In this document: positions 56,929-64,000 of the stretch, one piece after another
Layout of the letters: each line of letters opens with the position of its first letter
Position numbering within the stretch: the stretch's first letter is position 1
Assembly (NCBI GenBank): GCA_026984795.1
Contig: JALSRK010000016.1
Location: 1-64,000, forward strand
DNA: 64,000 nucleotides
Direction of reading: 5' to 3'
Source: Solibacteraceae bacterium
GTDB taxonomy: Bacteria; Acidobacteriota; Terriglobia; Bryobacterales; Bryobacteraceae
Notes under the pieces: generated by a model
Told to the model about the DNA's origin: nothing
The model's input: the letters and a program-made list of their open reading frames with translations, nothing else
Database searches by the model: none
Program-made: the position numbers and the translations under genes

Positions 56929-58986
56929 TCAGGCTTCGCACTCCAGCCGCGCATAGGCGTATGGCAGCAAAGCCACGCTGAGCACGCCGCCGCGCACCGT
57001 GGCCGGCCCCCACTCCGAGCGCCGGAACTCCTCGGGCTCGCGCATGGCCCGTTCGGCGCTGTACTCGTCGAGCACGCGCTTCCGCCAGCGCCCCTCCCAG
57101 CCGGGCGTGGCGATCCGGAGATAGAGCACCTTCCCACTGACGTTGGCCGCCAAGACGCAGCGCCTGCCGTCCTTCTGCAGCATCATCGCCGCCGCTTCCA
57201 GCGGACGGCTCACCGCCGCCGGGACCACTTCGCCGCCGGCGAATTCCTGCACGTCGGCCAGCACGTGGTAGAGCGGAAAGACGGCCCCGGGAATCGACGG
57301 GAACCGATCGGGCATCGGCGGCCCGCCTTCCAGCTCCATCACCCCGCGCCAGCCCGTGGTTTCGTAGTAAGTCACGCTGCCGGCGCCGCTCTCGCAGAGC
57401 GCCTGCAGGCTTCCCAGCGTCCACCCGGCTCCGAACAGAGACATCTGCCGCGGATCCACCGAGGAAGGCAGCGCGTCCGGGTCTTGCTCCACCTTGCCCG
57501 TGGCCACCGGGTTGAACTGCTGCCGCAGCGTCACCGTGGTGACCGCGATCGTGGCCGCGCCGGCGAACGAGCGGGCCGTCCGCACCGTGTCCCGCAGCCC
57601 TTCGAAAGTCTCCACCAGGCTCGCGTTGTCGAAGGCATGCACCTGCGGATTGACGGCGTAGCAGATCACGTCCGGCTCCTGCTCGGGACGGTTGCGGTTC
57701 AGCTCGGTGAAGTTCGTGTCGGCGCCGGCGCCCACCGGCCCCTTCAAGAACCGGCGCGCCCGGCCGAGCAGCCCTGCCGTCGTCCAGCGCTTCTTCTCGT
57801 CGTAGACCAGCCAGCGGACGATGCGCGGCTCGAGTTCCGCTTCGGCCGCCGCCAACCGGCGCAACTGCGCTTCGGCGTCCTCGCCCGCGTAGACGGCCGC
57901 CTCGAGCGGCACGCCGAGTTCCCGGGCGAGAGAGGCGGCCTGCCGGAACACCTTCCCCCACCCCTCGTCCTCGAGATGCAGGTCCACCCGAAGATGCGAC
58001 GGGCTCATGGCCCGCAGACGGGCGGTCTGTGCCGGCGTGGGAACCGGCGACTCGTCGGCGTACCGCAACCCCACCGGGGGCAATGGCGCCGCCTCCCCGT
58101 CCACCGGCCGGATCTCCACCGCCGGCGAGCGTCTCCGGCCGCCGGTCTCCCGCGGCTCGCCCTCGAGCCGCAGCGTCACCGACTGCTTGATCCGGGTCCC
58201 TTTCGGCACCTTCACCGGAAACGGCCGGGCCAGCGGCGTACAGTAAGTCTTGTACGATGCGTCAGTCCAGTTGCGCTGGTCTTCCATCTCGAAGACCTCG
58301 CCTTCGAAGCGCACCTCGGCGGTGACGCCGGGCTCGACCTCGTGCGAAATCGCCGCGATATTGAAGAACGGCTGGTGCGGCGAGATCAGTTCCGGGAACC
58401 GCCCTTCCTCCCGGCCGCCGCCGGTCTGCTCGACGGCGCACGGGTTGCCGGCGCACTCCCGGATCGGGTGCAGCAGGCAGAACCCGATCCGGTTCCTCAG
58501 GAACGTGGACCGCGCTTCACCGTCCATCTCGAAGCGCACCGTCCCCTCTTCGCTGCCGCGGAGCCGCCCTTTCCAGAGAAAGTCGATCGGTCCCTGGCGG
58601 CAGACCACGTCGAAGGTAACCTCGAAGCCGCCCTCGTAAACAGTCGCTTTCAGATCGTTCACTTGCGGCGGGACCGTTCCCCAGTTGCGGTCGCGCACCG
58701 CCGCGTACAGCCCGCGGATCACCTCGTGGTCCCCAAGCCGGACGTAGCGTAAGAATGCGAGTTTCCGATCGAAGTACATCGTGAGCGGCCCGGCGCGGAG
58801 CGCCATCCAGTCGGGCACGGGTTGCGGCCGCCCATAGTAAAGCTGCCAGCGCGTCAGACGGTTCCCGGATTGCGCCCGGGCCGCGCCCGGAGCACTGAGC
58901 ATCCACGTAATGCCAGCCGTGCCGCTTCGCAACCAATCCCTGCGCCTGATCCCGGAGCTGGGAGGCCGCCTGCGTTTCTCGCTCAT
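56929..58986 (-). CDS. Exported protein, probable D-apionate lactonase (ApnL-like), with Tat-type signal
   Basis: A 685-aa protein. It starts with a twin-arginine-like signal (IRRRDWLRSG, then a hydrophobic segment ending ARA). The N-terminal half (about 45-300) is beta-rich with WKGRLRGSEEGTVRFEMDGEA; the middle is barrel-like with SPSHLRVDLHLEDEGW, RIVRWLVYDE, GADTNFTELNRNRPE and AVNPQVHAFDNASLVET; the tail is beta-sandwich. The layout suggests a glycosidase-like barrel, which fits the large ApnL lactonases known to me, but the assignment rests on context as much as on sequence. AAGGA lies 8 nt before the ATG. First gene of the minus-strand operon under a GntR-type operator. Confidence 0.55.
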   Translation of the reverse strand: MSEKRRRPPSSGIRRRDWLRSGTAGITWMLSAPGAARAQSGNRLTRWQLYYGRPQPVPDWMALRAGPLTMYFDRKLAFLRYVRLGDHEVIRGLYAAVRDRNWGTVPPQVNDLKATVYEGGFEVTFDVVCRQGPIDFLWKGRLRGSEEGTVRFEMDGEARSTFLRNRIGFCLLHPIRECAGNPCAVEQTGGGREEGRFPELISPHQPFFNIAAISHEVEPGVTAEVRFEGEVFEMEDQRNWTDASYKTYCTPLARPFPVKVPKGTRIKQSVTLRLEGEPRETGGRRRSPAVEIRPVDGEAAPLPPVGLRYADESPVPTPAQTARLRAMSPSHLRVDLHLEDEGWGKVFRQAASLARELGVPLEAAVYAGEDAEAQLRRLAAAEAELEPRIVRWLVYDEKKRWTTAGLLGRARRFLKGPVGAGADTNFTELNRNRPEQEPDVICYAVNPQVHAFDNASLVETFEGLRDTVRTARSFAGAATIAVTTVTLRQQFNPVATGKVEQDPDALPSSVDPRQMSLFGAGWTLGSLQALCESGAGSVTYYETTGWRGVMELEGGPPMPDRFPSIPGAVFPLYHVLADVQEFAGGEVVPAAVSRPLEAAAMMLQKDGRRCVLAANVSGKVLYLRIATPGWEGRWRKRVLDEYSAERAMREPEEFRRSEWGPATVRGGVLSVALLPYAYARLECEA

Positions 58987-59037
58987 ACGTCGATCCTTGT
59001 CCGATTAAACTGGGCCCGGCCCAGGCGGGCGGACAGG

Positions 59038-59051
59038 TGATCATCATACCA
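59038..59051 (-). promoter_or_regulatory. Candidate GntR operator at the apnL-like promoter
   Basis: Minus strand TGGTATGATGATCA (TGGT-N6-ATCA), overlapping a TATGAT -10-like element. A transcript would start near 59036, 50 nt before the gene start. Confidence 0.65.
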
Positions 59052-59171
59052 TCATGCACCGCGTTCGCAAAGCCAACGCTGGAACGGCCGCGCGCCCACT
59101 CCAGCCGCTCCCCCGCGTGCCGCTACGCCCGTGGGCGCTCACCCTGTCCGCGCCTCTGCTCGGGCCTTGAC

Positions 59172-59185
59172 TGGTATGATGATAA
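59172..59185 (+). promoter_or_regulatory. Candidate GntR operator at the regulator's own promoter
   Basis: TGGTATGATGATAA is identical to the site at 59038-59051 at 13 of 14 positions and in opposite orientation. It overlaps a TATGAT hexamer and ends 6 nt before the regulator's ATG, so autorepression is likely. Confidence 0.65.
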
Positions 59186-59191
59186 GCACGT

Positions 59192-59929
59192 ATGGGTTCC
59201 AGCCACCCCATCGAACGCAAGAAACTCTCCGACCTCGTCATGGAGCGGCTCCTCGAACGCATCGAACGAGGCGAGTTCCCGCCCGGCTCCCAGCTTCCCT
59301 CCGAACGCGAACTGATGAAGCAGTTCCAGGTGGGGCGCCCCGCCATCCGCGAAGCGCTACAGGGACTCCACCGCATGGGCCTCATCTCGATCACCCACGG
59401 CGAGCGGGCCCGCGTCGAAACCCTGAAGCCGAAGACCGTCTTCGACCAGATCGCCGCCCCCGTCCGCCATCTCCTCATCACCAGTCCGGCGACGCTCGAG
59501 CACCTCAAGCAGGCCCGTATGATGTTCGAAGTGGCCATGGTCCGTCTCGCGGCCAGCCAGGCGAAGCCGGAAGACATCGAGCTCCTGCGGGAAAGACTCG
59601 AACAGCACCGGGCCACGCTCGGCAAACCGGAAGAGTTCGTACGAACGGACATTGCGTTCCATACGGCCATTGCCTCAGTGACAGGGAATCCCATCTTCAC
59701 CGCGATCAGCGAGGCTATGTTGAGCTGGCTGTTCGAGTTCTACACCGAGTTGTTGCGTTTTCCCGGCCACGAGGAGATCACCCTCGCCGAGCACGAGCGA
59801 ATCTTCAACGAGATCGCTGCCCGCAAGCCCGAGGAGGCCGCCCGGGCCATGATCGAGCACCTCGCCCGCTCCAACCCCCGCCACCGGGCGCCGCCGGGTG
59901 GCGACCACCCTGCCGGCTCCAGGGCGTAG
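59192..59929 (+). CDS. GntR-family transcriptional regulator, FadR (FCD) subfamily
   Basis: A 245-aa regulator. The winged helix spans about 8-78 (LLERIERGEFPPGSQLPSERELMKQF, GRPAIREALQGLHRMGLI). The FCD effector domain (about 95-225) has the metal-site residues in DIAFHTAIASVTGN and EHERIFNEIAAR. FCD regulators respond to sugar acids and similar carboxylates, which suits control of an apionate pathway. No Shine-Dalgarno is seen and the -10-like element is close, so the transcript has little or no leader. Divergent from the lactonase gene, with matching inverted operators between them. Confidence 0.88.
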   Translation: MGSSHPIERKKLSDLVMERLLERIERGEFPPGSQLPSERELMKQFQVGRPAIREALQGLHRMGLISITHGERARVETLKPKTVFDQIAAPVRHLLITSPATLEHLKQARMMFEVAMVRLAASQAKPEDIELLRERLEQHRATLGKPEEFVRTDIAFHTAIASVTGNPIFTAISEAMLSWLFEFYTELLRFPGHEEITLAEHERIFNEIAARKPEEAARAMIEHLARSNPRHRAPPGGDHPAGSRA

Positions 59930-60099
59930 CCTTCCGCCGCCTCCGTTCGGCTCTCCAGTCGGCCCTCCGGACTTCACTCCATGATCCCCGCTTGCCGCAC
60001 CCAACACCGGCCGTTGGACCTTCCTGCTGCTCTCGGAGGTTTCGTAGGACAAATAGTACCGTGTTGGGCTTGGTCACTAAGCCGATCTGATTTTGGGTA

Positions 60100-60128
60100 T
60101 TGACCCGAAACTCACTCCGTGTTAGACT
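60100..60128 (+). promoter_or_regulatory. Sigma70-type promoter upstream of the glycosidase-like gene
   Basis: TTGACC (60100-60105), 17-nt spacer, TAGACT (60123-60128). The transcript would start near 60135, just before the operator at 60137-60150. Confidence 0.7.
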
Positions 60129-60136
60129 GAGCCGAA

Positions 60137-60150
60137 TGGTCTGATCATCA
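60137..60150 (+). promoter_or_regulatory. Candidate GntR operator at the predicted transcript start
   Basis: TGGTCTGATCATCA fits TGGT-N6-ATCA and lies at about +2 to +15 of the promoter at 60100-60128. Confidence 0.6.
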
Positions 60151-60722
60151 TGTCACGATACCCTTGTGGGTCCTACTGTCCCCAGCCAGACACTCCGGTA
60201 CTGGCAGCCACCAGTGCTCGGCAGGGCGGGTACCTCTCGACCGGGACCATTCTGTTGCCTCCAATGGCACGCTTGCCCGGTTCGAATGGGAGCGTCTCTG
60301 AGGTGTTGGGCGCCGGGTCAGCAAGCCACTCTCGAGCCGGCCGTCCGGCTGGCGCCTCCGGGATCCTGGAAGGCTACCTGGACATGTATGAGAAAGGCCG
60401 GAAGCATCTGTCGATGATCCGCGATCGGGCCGCCGGGCTCCCTCCTGAGCTCTCCTCCTACCCAGGCCGGCGGCCCACCGGATGCGCCCAAAACCATAGC
60501 GTTCGGGAATCAGGGACCGCCGAGTGCTCTTCCCGGCGGCGTGAAGCCCGCTGTTCCGGCGGGACCTCAGATCGTGGGGACGCCCAGGGCCGGCGCCAAC
60601 CAGGCCAGCAAGTTTCCGGAAACCCTCACCCGCAGCCGCCGCTCGGAGCGCCCGGCTCCCTCACAGCGGTTTCTGAGACAGCTCGGAAAACCTTCGATTC
60701 TTGGAGAAAGAAATGCACATGA
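60150..60722 (+). CDS. Doubtful open frame in the leader region
   Basis: A 190-aa frame that begins in the operator, without a Shine-Dalgarno, and runs 10 nt into the next gene. Composition (Gly, Ser, Arg, Pro) is not convincing apart from the segment GILEGYLDMYEKGRKHLSMIRDRAAG split over residues 70-95. No family recognised. It could be a short translated leader, a decayed gene or chance. Confidence 0.15.
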   Translation: MSRYPCGSYCPQPDTPVLAATSARQGGYLSTGTILLPPMARLPGSNGSVSEVLGAGSASHSRAGRPAGASGILEGYLDMYEKGRKHLSMIRDRAAGLPPELSSYPGRRPTGCAQNHSVRESGTAECSSRRREARCSGGTSDRGDAQGRRQPGQQVSGNPHPQPPLGAPGSLTAVSETARKTFDSWRKKCT

Positions 60723-63403
60723 TCAAGACGACTCGGAAAAGCAAATGGCGAGGGCTCCTGGCCCTCGTGGCGTTAGGCTTAGCCCTCGCGGGCCTGACCG
60801 CCACGGCGGTGCCATCCTTCGCCATGGACGTGGGGATCAACTCGTACGACCACCGGTGGTTCAACGGCGCGGCGGATCCATTCAAGACCGGTTACCAGAA
60901 CGTCGATCCGAATGACCCGAATCCGTTCAAGCAGATCTATTTGGACGAGATGGGCATTTTCACGGGCATACGGATGATGGACCCCAACCAGACCAACGAT
61001 GTTCCGTGGCAAGATCCTCACGACCCGGCCTGGGCGAACCGCAGGCAGAAAAGCAACCCCAACCAGAGCACCATGGCCTACGAGTATCAGATCGAACTGG
61101 CCAATCAACTGGGACGGGATCTCTGGGTCACCGTGCCCAACAACGCGGAGCCCGGCTATGGGTACAACCTGGCCGTTCTCATCCGCGACAACCTCGACCC
61201 GAACTTGAAGGTCTATGTCGAATACTCGAACGAGACGTGGAACTTCACGTTCGGCCAGGCCCAGTACTGTGTGGACCAGGGCGTGGCTCTCGGCCTCGAT
61301 CCCGATCAGTATGTCGCCGGCTATAAGTATTACGTCTACCGCGCCGTCCGGCTCTTCGAGGAGTTCGAGCAGGCCTTCGGCAGCCAGATGTCGACCCGTG
61401 TGGTGAAGGTTCTCGCCGGCCAGGCAGTGAACACGTGGTTGACCACGGTCCACATGGACGCCTTAAACGATCCCGTTATCAACCCGAACGGCACGCGGCC
61501 CGATGCCTACGCCATCGCCCCCTATGTAGGCAGCAGCGCGGCCTCCATCCAGGATCTCTATACTGAGTTGTCACAACTGCTTCCCACCATTGCCCAGCAG
61601 CACAGCATTGTCAGCGCCGAAGGACTCCAGCTCATTGCCTATGAAGGCGGCCAGCATGTGCTCAACAACGCCGACGTGCTCAACCGCGACCCGGCCATGT
61701 ACGATTTTTACACCTATTATCTGGACCAGATGGCCCCCTACTTCTCCGTTTTCTACCTCTATGCAAATTACAGCGCCTTCGACACAGGAAGCGCCTGGGG
61801 CCTGAAGGAATACCAAGGTCAGCCCATCGGCACCGCCCACAAATACCGGGCCGTTCTCGACTGGATCAATCAGCACAGCAGCGGCGATACTACGCCGCCC
61901 GCGCCGCCGTCCGGTCTTACGGCCACTGCCGGCGATGCCGTCGTCAACCTCGACTGGGCTGACAACACCGAGTCTGATCTGGCCTCCTATAGCGTCTACC
62001 GCTCCACGACCAGCGGCACCGGTTACACGCGTATCGCGTCCGGGCTGACCGCCAGCGCCTACTCGGATACCTCGGCCGCCAACGGGACTACTTACTACTA
62101 CGTAGTCACCGCCGTGGACACGTCTTCGAACGAGAGCGGCTATTCCAACGAGGCATCGGCTACTCCGCAGGCTTCCGGCGGCGGTGGTGGCGGCGGCGGC
62201 GGGGGGAGCGTTACCTTGACGCCGACCGATGACGATGCGAACACCTCCGGGCGCTGCGGGTCGTCCGACCTGCCCTTCAGCCAGTGGACTCACGCCTTCT
62301 TGCGCTTCGATCTGTCGAGCGTCAGCGGCACGGTGACTTCCGCTACTTTGCGTCTCTATTACACGCCGGAATCCGGCGCCCGGACGCTTTTCGTACACGA
62401 CGCCTCTACGGATGCCTGGAGCGAATGCGGGGCAGTGCCATCGAAAGGCAGCACCCAGATGGGCTCGGTCGCCGTCGATGCCGTCGGCTGGTATGAGATC
62501 GACGTCACCAGCTACGTGGACGCCGAAGCTCAGGGCGACGGCGTCATCACCTTCACGATTTCGAGCGATCAGAGCAGTTGGAAGTACTTCAGCTCCAAGG
62601 AAGGCAGCAATCCGCCGGAGCTCGTCATCAGTTCGACCGGCGGCGGAGGCGGCGGGGACACCACACCTCCCGCAGCGCCCACTGGCCTGACGGCCACCGC
62701 CGGCGACGCTGTGGTGAACCTCGACTGGGCGGACAACACCGAGCCCGACCTGGCCTCCTATTCGGTCTACCGCTCCACCACGAGCGGCTCCGGCTATACC
62801 CAGATCGCCTCGGGCCTGACCGCCAGCGCCTACTCGGATACGTCGGTGGCCAACGGAACCACCTATTACTACGTGGTCACCGCTGTGGATACGTCCGGGA
62901 ACGAGAGCGGCTACTCCAACGAGGCGTCGGCCACCCCGCAGGCCTCCGGCGGAGGCGGCGGTGGCGGGGGTAGCGCCACCCTGACGCCGACCGATGACGA
63001 CGCAAACACCGCGGGACGCTGCGGATCGGCCGACTTGCCGTTCAGCCAGTGGACCCACGCCTTCCTGCGGTTCGACCTCTCGAGCGTCGGCGGGCCGGTG
63101 ACCTCGGCGAAACTTCGTGTCTACTATGCACCCGAGACCGGCGCCCGCACGCTCTTCGTCCACGACGCCTCTACCGACGCCTGGAGCGAATGCGGGGCGG
63201 TACCGTCGAAAGGCAACACCCAGATGGGGTCGGTTCCTGTCGACGCCACCGGGTGGTACGAAATCGACGTGACCAGCTACGTCGCTGCGGAAGCGCAAGG
63301 CGACGGCGTGATCACGTTCACCATCTCCAGCGACCAGGGCACCTGGAAGTACTTCACTTCGAAGGAGGGCGCCAATCCTCCACAACTGGTGGTCACCTGG
63401 TAG
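60713..63403 (+). CDS. Secreted glycosidase-like protein with two FnIII-DNRLRE (CBM96-like) repeats
   Basis: An 896-aa secreted protein. After the signal (GLLALVALGLALAGLTATAVPSFA), residues about 33-388 look like a clan GH-A barrel: GIRMMDPNQTND, RDLWVTVPNNA, the acid/base-type VYVEYSNETWNF and the nucleophile-type LIAYEGGQHV. Two tandem units follow, each with a fibronectin III domain (LDWADNTExDLASYSVYRSTTSG), a polyglycine linker, and a DNRLRE/CBM96-like beta domain (WTHAFLRFDLSS, TLFVHDASTDAWSECG). The start is the ATG at 60713, 6 nt after GGAG; 60719 is an alternative. An intrinsic terminator follows. Substrate unknown; the regulator site upstream hints at an apiose-bearing glycan. Confidence 0.75.
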   Translation: MHMIKTTRKSKWRGLLALVALGLALAGLTATAVPSFAMDVGINSYDHRWFNGAADPFKTGYQNVDPNDPNPFKQIYLDEMGIFTGIRMMDPNQTNDVPWQDPHDPAWANRRQKSNPNQSTMAYEYQIELANQLGRDLWVTVPNNAEPGYGYNLAVLIRDNLDPNLKVYVEYSNETWNFTFGQAQYCVDQGVALGLDPDQYVAGYKYYVYRAVRLFEEFEQAFGSQMSTRVVKVLAGQAVNTWLTTVHMDALNDPVINPNGTRPDAYAIAPYVGSSAASIQDLYTELSQLLPTIAQQHSIVSAEGLQLIAYEGGQHVLNNADVLNRDPAMYDFYTYYLDQMAPYFSVFYLYANYSAFDTGSAWGLKEYQGQPIGTAHKYRAVLDWINQHSSGDTTPPAPPSGLTATAGDAVVNLDWADNTESDLASYSVYRSTTSGTGYTRIASGLTASAYSDTSAANGTTYYYVVTAVDTSSNESGYSNEASATPQASGGGGGGGGGGSVTLTPTDDDANTSGRCGSSDLPFSQWTHAFLRFDLSSVSGTVTSATLRLYYTPESGARTLFVHDASTDAWSECGAVPSKGSTQMGSVAVDAVGWYEIDVTSYVDAEAQGDGVITFTISSDQSSWKYFSSKEGSNPPELVISSTGGGGGGDTTPPAAPTGLTATAGDAVVNLDWADNTEPDLASYSVYRSTTSGSGYTQIASGLTASAYSDTSVANGTTYYYVVTAVDTSGNESGYSNEASATPQASGGGGGGGGSATLTPTDDDANTAGRCGSADLPFSQWTHAFLRFDLSSVGGPVTSAKLRVYYAPETGARTLFVHDASTDAWSECGAVPSKGNTQMGSVPVDATGWYEIDVTSYVAAEAQGDGVITFTISSDQGTWKYFTSKEGANPPQLVVTW
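61886..63400 (+). repeat. Tandem duplication of a FnIII-polyGly-DNRLRE unit (771 and 744 nt)
   Basis: Copy 1 covers 61886-62656 and copy 2 covers 62657-63400. The two protein copies are nearly identical over long stretches, and differ mainly in polyglycine length (10 against 8 Gly) and scattered substitutions, so the duplication is recent or kept uniform by recombination. Confidence 0.85.
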
Positions 63404-63429
63404 CTGAGCAACCACCGAGACGACGCTAC

Positions 63430-63466
63430 GCGCCCGCCCGGCCCCGCGCCGAGCGGGCGCTTTTTT
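63430..63466 (+). terminator. Intrinsic terminator after the glycosidase-like gene
   Basis: Arms gcgcccgc (63430-63437) and gcgggcgc (63453-63460) pair perfectly around a 15-nt loop and are followed by six T. Confidence 0.85.
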
Positions 63467-63618
63467 CTTCCGCGGTTTGGTCCCCCGGACTTCCCGGCCA
63501 TCCGTCCAGCGAATCCCGACTCCCAAGGGGAGGACTCCGGACGCCCGCCCACGGCATTCGTCCTACGCGAATGGATTCCCCTCGCAGGGCTTTCAGCATC
63601 CGGCGCCGGCGGGAGGAT

Positions 63619-64000
63619 TCACCGCGCCAGCGCATGCGCCCGCGCTCTCGTCTCGCGCCACGTCGCCAGATGCGGCTGCAGCTCCTCGACCATATCCCGG
63701 AACTCAGGGAAGGAGAGCGACTGCCGCCCGTCGCTCAGCGCGGCCGGCGGCTCGGGATGTACCTCCACGATCAGTCCGTCCGCGCCGATCGCCACCGCCG
63801 CCTTCGAGACCGGGGCAACCAGATCGGCCCGCCCGGTGGCGTGGCTCGGATCCACGATCACCGGAAGCCCTGTCATCTTCTGCAGCAGCGCCACGGCGGC
63901 GATGTCGCACGTGTTCCGCGTCGCCGCGCCGAATGTCCGGATCCCGCGCTCGCAGATCACCACCCCGGGGCACCCCCGCGCCCGGAGCAGCTCCGCTGCG
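63619..64000 (-). CDS. 3-deoxy-7-phosphoheptulonate (DAHP) synthase, C-terminal part
   Basis: The last 126 codons or so of a gene that continues past the window. ICERGIRTFG, TRNTCDIAAVALLQ, GLPVIVDPSHATGRADLV and GADGLIVEVHPEPPAALSDGRQSL are diagnostic of the AroF/AroA type I-beta DAHP synthase, the first enzyme of the shikimate pathway. The N-terminus, which decides whether a regulatory domain or chorismate mutase is fused, is not visible. The C-terminal tail is Arg/Ala-rich. Confidence 0.92.
   Translation of the reverse strand, partial: AAELLRARGCPGVVICERGIRTFGAATRNTCDIAAVALLQKMTGLPVIVDPSHATGRADLVAPVSKAAVAIGADGLIVEVHPEPPAALSDGRQSLSFPEFRDMVEELQPHLATWRETRARAHALAR

Larger units (their letters stand above)
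59930..60712. other. Long region with a regulated promoter and leader, no certain gene
   Basis: From 60100 a good promoter and operator are seen. The following 580 nt before the glycosidase-like gene are GC-rich with shifting frame preference. A stretch near 60370-60480 looks coding (LEGYLDMYEKGRKHLSMIRDRA) and later 60481-60610 looks better in another frame, as if from a frame-shifted or decayed gene, or it may be a structured 5' leader. Confidence 0.45.

Noticed and set aside
61886-63400. CRISPR or satellite array
   Set aside because: The repeats are two long in-frame protein modules, not short spaced repeats.
61571-63526. 651-codon minus-strand frame opposite the glycosidase-like gene
   Set aside because: Its Gly/Val/Arg repeats mirror the FnIII-DNRLRE repeats of the real gene, and the terminator orientation supports the plus strand.

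Overview
The window is high-GC, densely coded bacterial chromosome with no rRNA, plasmid or phage signature. The gene mix (ASPIC/UnbV CRTAC1-like protein, hydrazine-synthase-alpha-like haem protein, DUF885 peptidase, amidohydrolase 3, sulfatases, many secreted peptidases, dnaG-rpoD) suggests an Acidobacteriota member, perhaps of the Bryobacterales. This is inference from gene content only; no taxonomic marker was compared.

Layout. 1-8,888: a nitrate respiration operon on the minus strand, rrf2-narC-narG-narH-narJ-narI-narK, with overlapping genes, a sigma70-type promoter and an 18-bp palindromic operator beside the Rrf2 regulator. 9,118-29,368: housekeeping and envelope genes: arabinose-5-phosphate isomerase, an enolase-superfamily enzyme, a lipoprotein, a geranylgeranyl-reductase-like flavoprotein, hemL, an amidohydrolase, a MauE-thioredoxin fusion, M48, M28 and DUF885 peptidases, ispD-ispF, an O-antigen ligase, sixA, and the GDP-fucose genes gmd and fcl. 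29,360-33,135: two sulfatase-fold proteins (one lacking its catalytic residues) around a polysaccharide ABC permease. 33,281-38,536: rpoD, dnaG, an exported adenylate-kinase-like protein, a PilZ protein and a RidA protein. 38,914-38,990: tRNA-Arg(ACG).

39,228-49,301: a six-gene operon of exported proteins: a dihaem TolB/HzsA-like protein, a CRTAC1/ASPIC protein, a decahaem cytochrome with a YVTN propeller and a peroxidase-like tail, a second propeller, and two leucine-type periplasmic binding proteins without permease or ATPase. It looks like a periplasmic redox or sensing system of unknown substrate.

49,298-51,181: an M61 peptidase. 51,290-60,150: a cluster that fits D-apiose/D-apionate catabolism: a RuBisCO-like protein, a DUF1537 kinase and a 6-PGDH-like oxidoisomerase on the plus strand, facing a RhaT-like permease, a Gfo/Idh/MocA dehydrogenase and an exported lactonase-like protein on the minus strand, plus a FadR-type GntR regulator. 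I find four copies of a candidate operator (TGGT-N6-ATCA, one with a single mismatch) at the three promoter regions of the cluster and at a promoter that leads, after about 580 nt, into a secreted glycosidase-like multidomain protein (60,713-63,403). That would join an extracellular enzyme to the same regulon. The window closes with an intrinsic terminator and the 3' part of a DAHP synthase gene.

A window-wide feature is that several monocistronic or first genes have a -10-like hexamer only 5-7 nt upstream of the start codon and no Shine-Dalgarno sequence, which suggests leaderless transcripts. Genes inside operons have normal Shine-Dalgarno sites or ATGA/GTGA overlaps.
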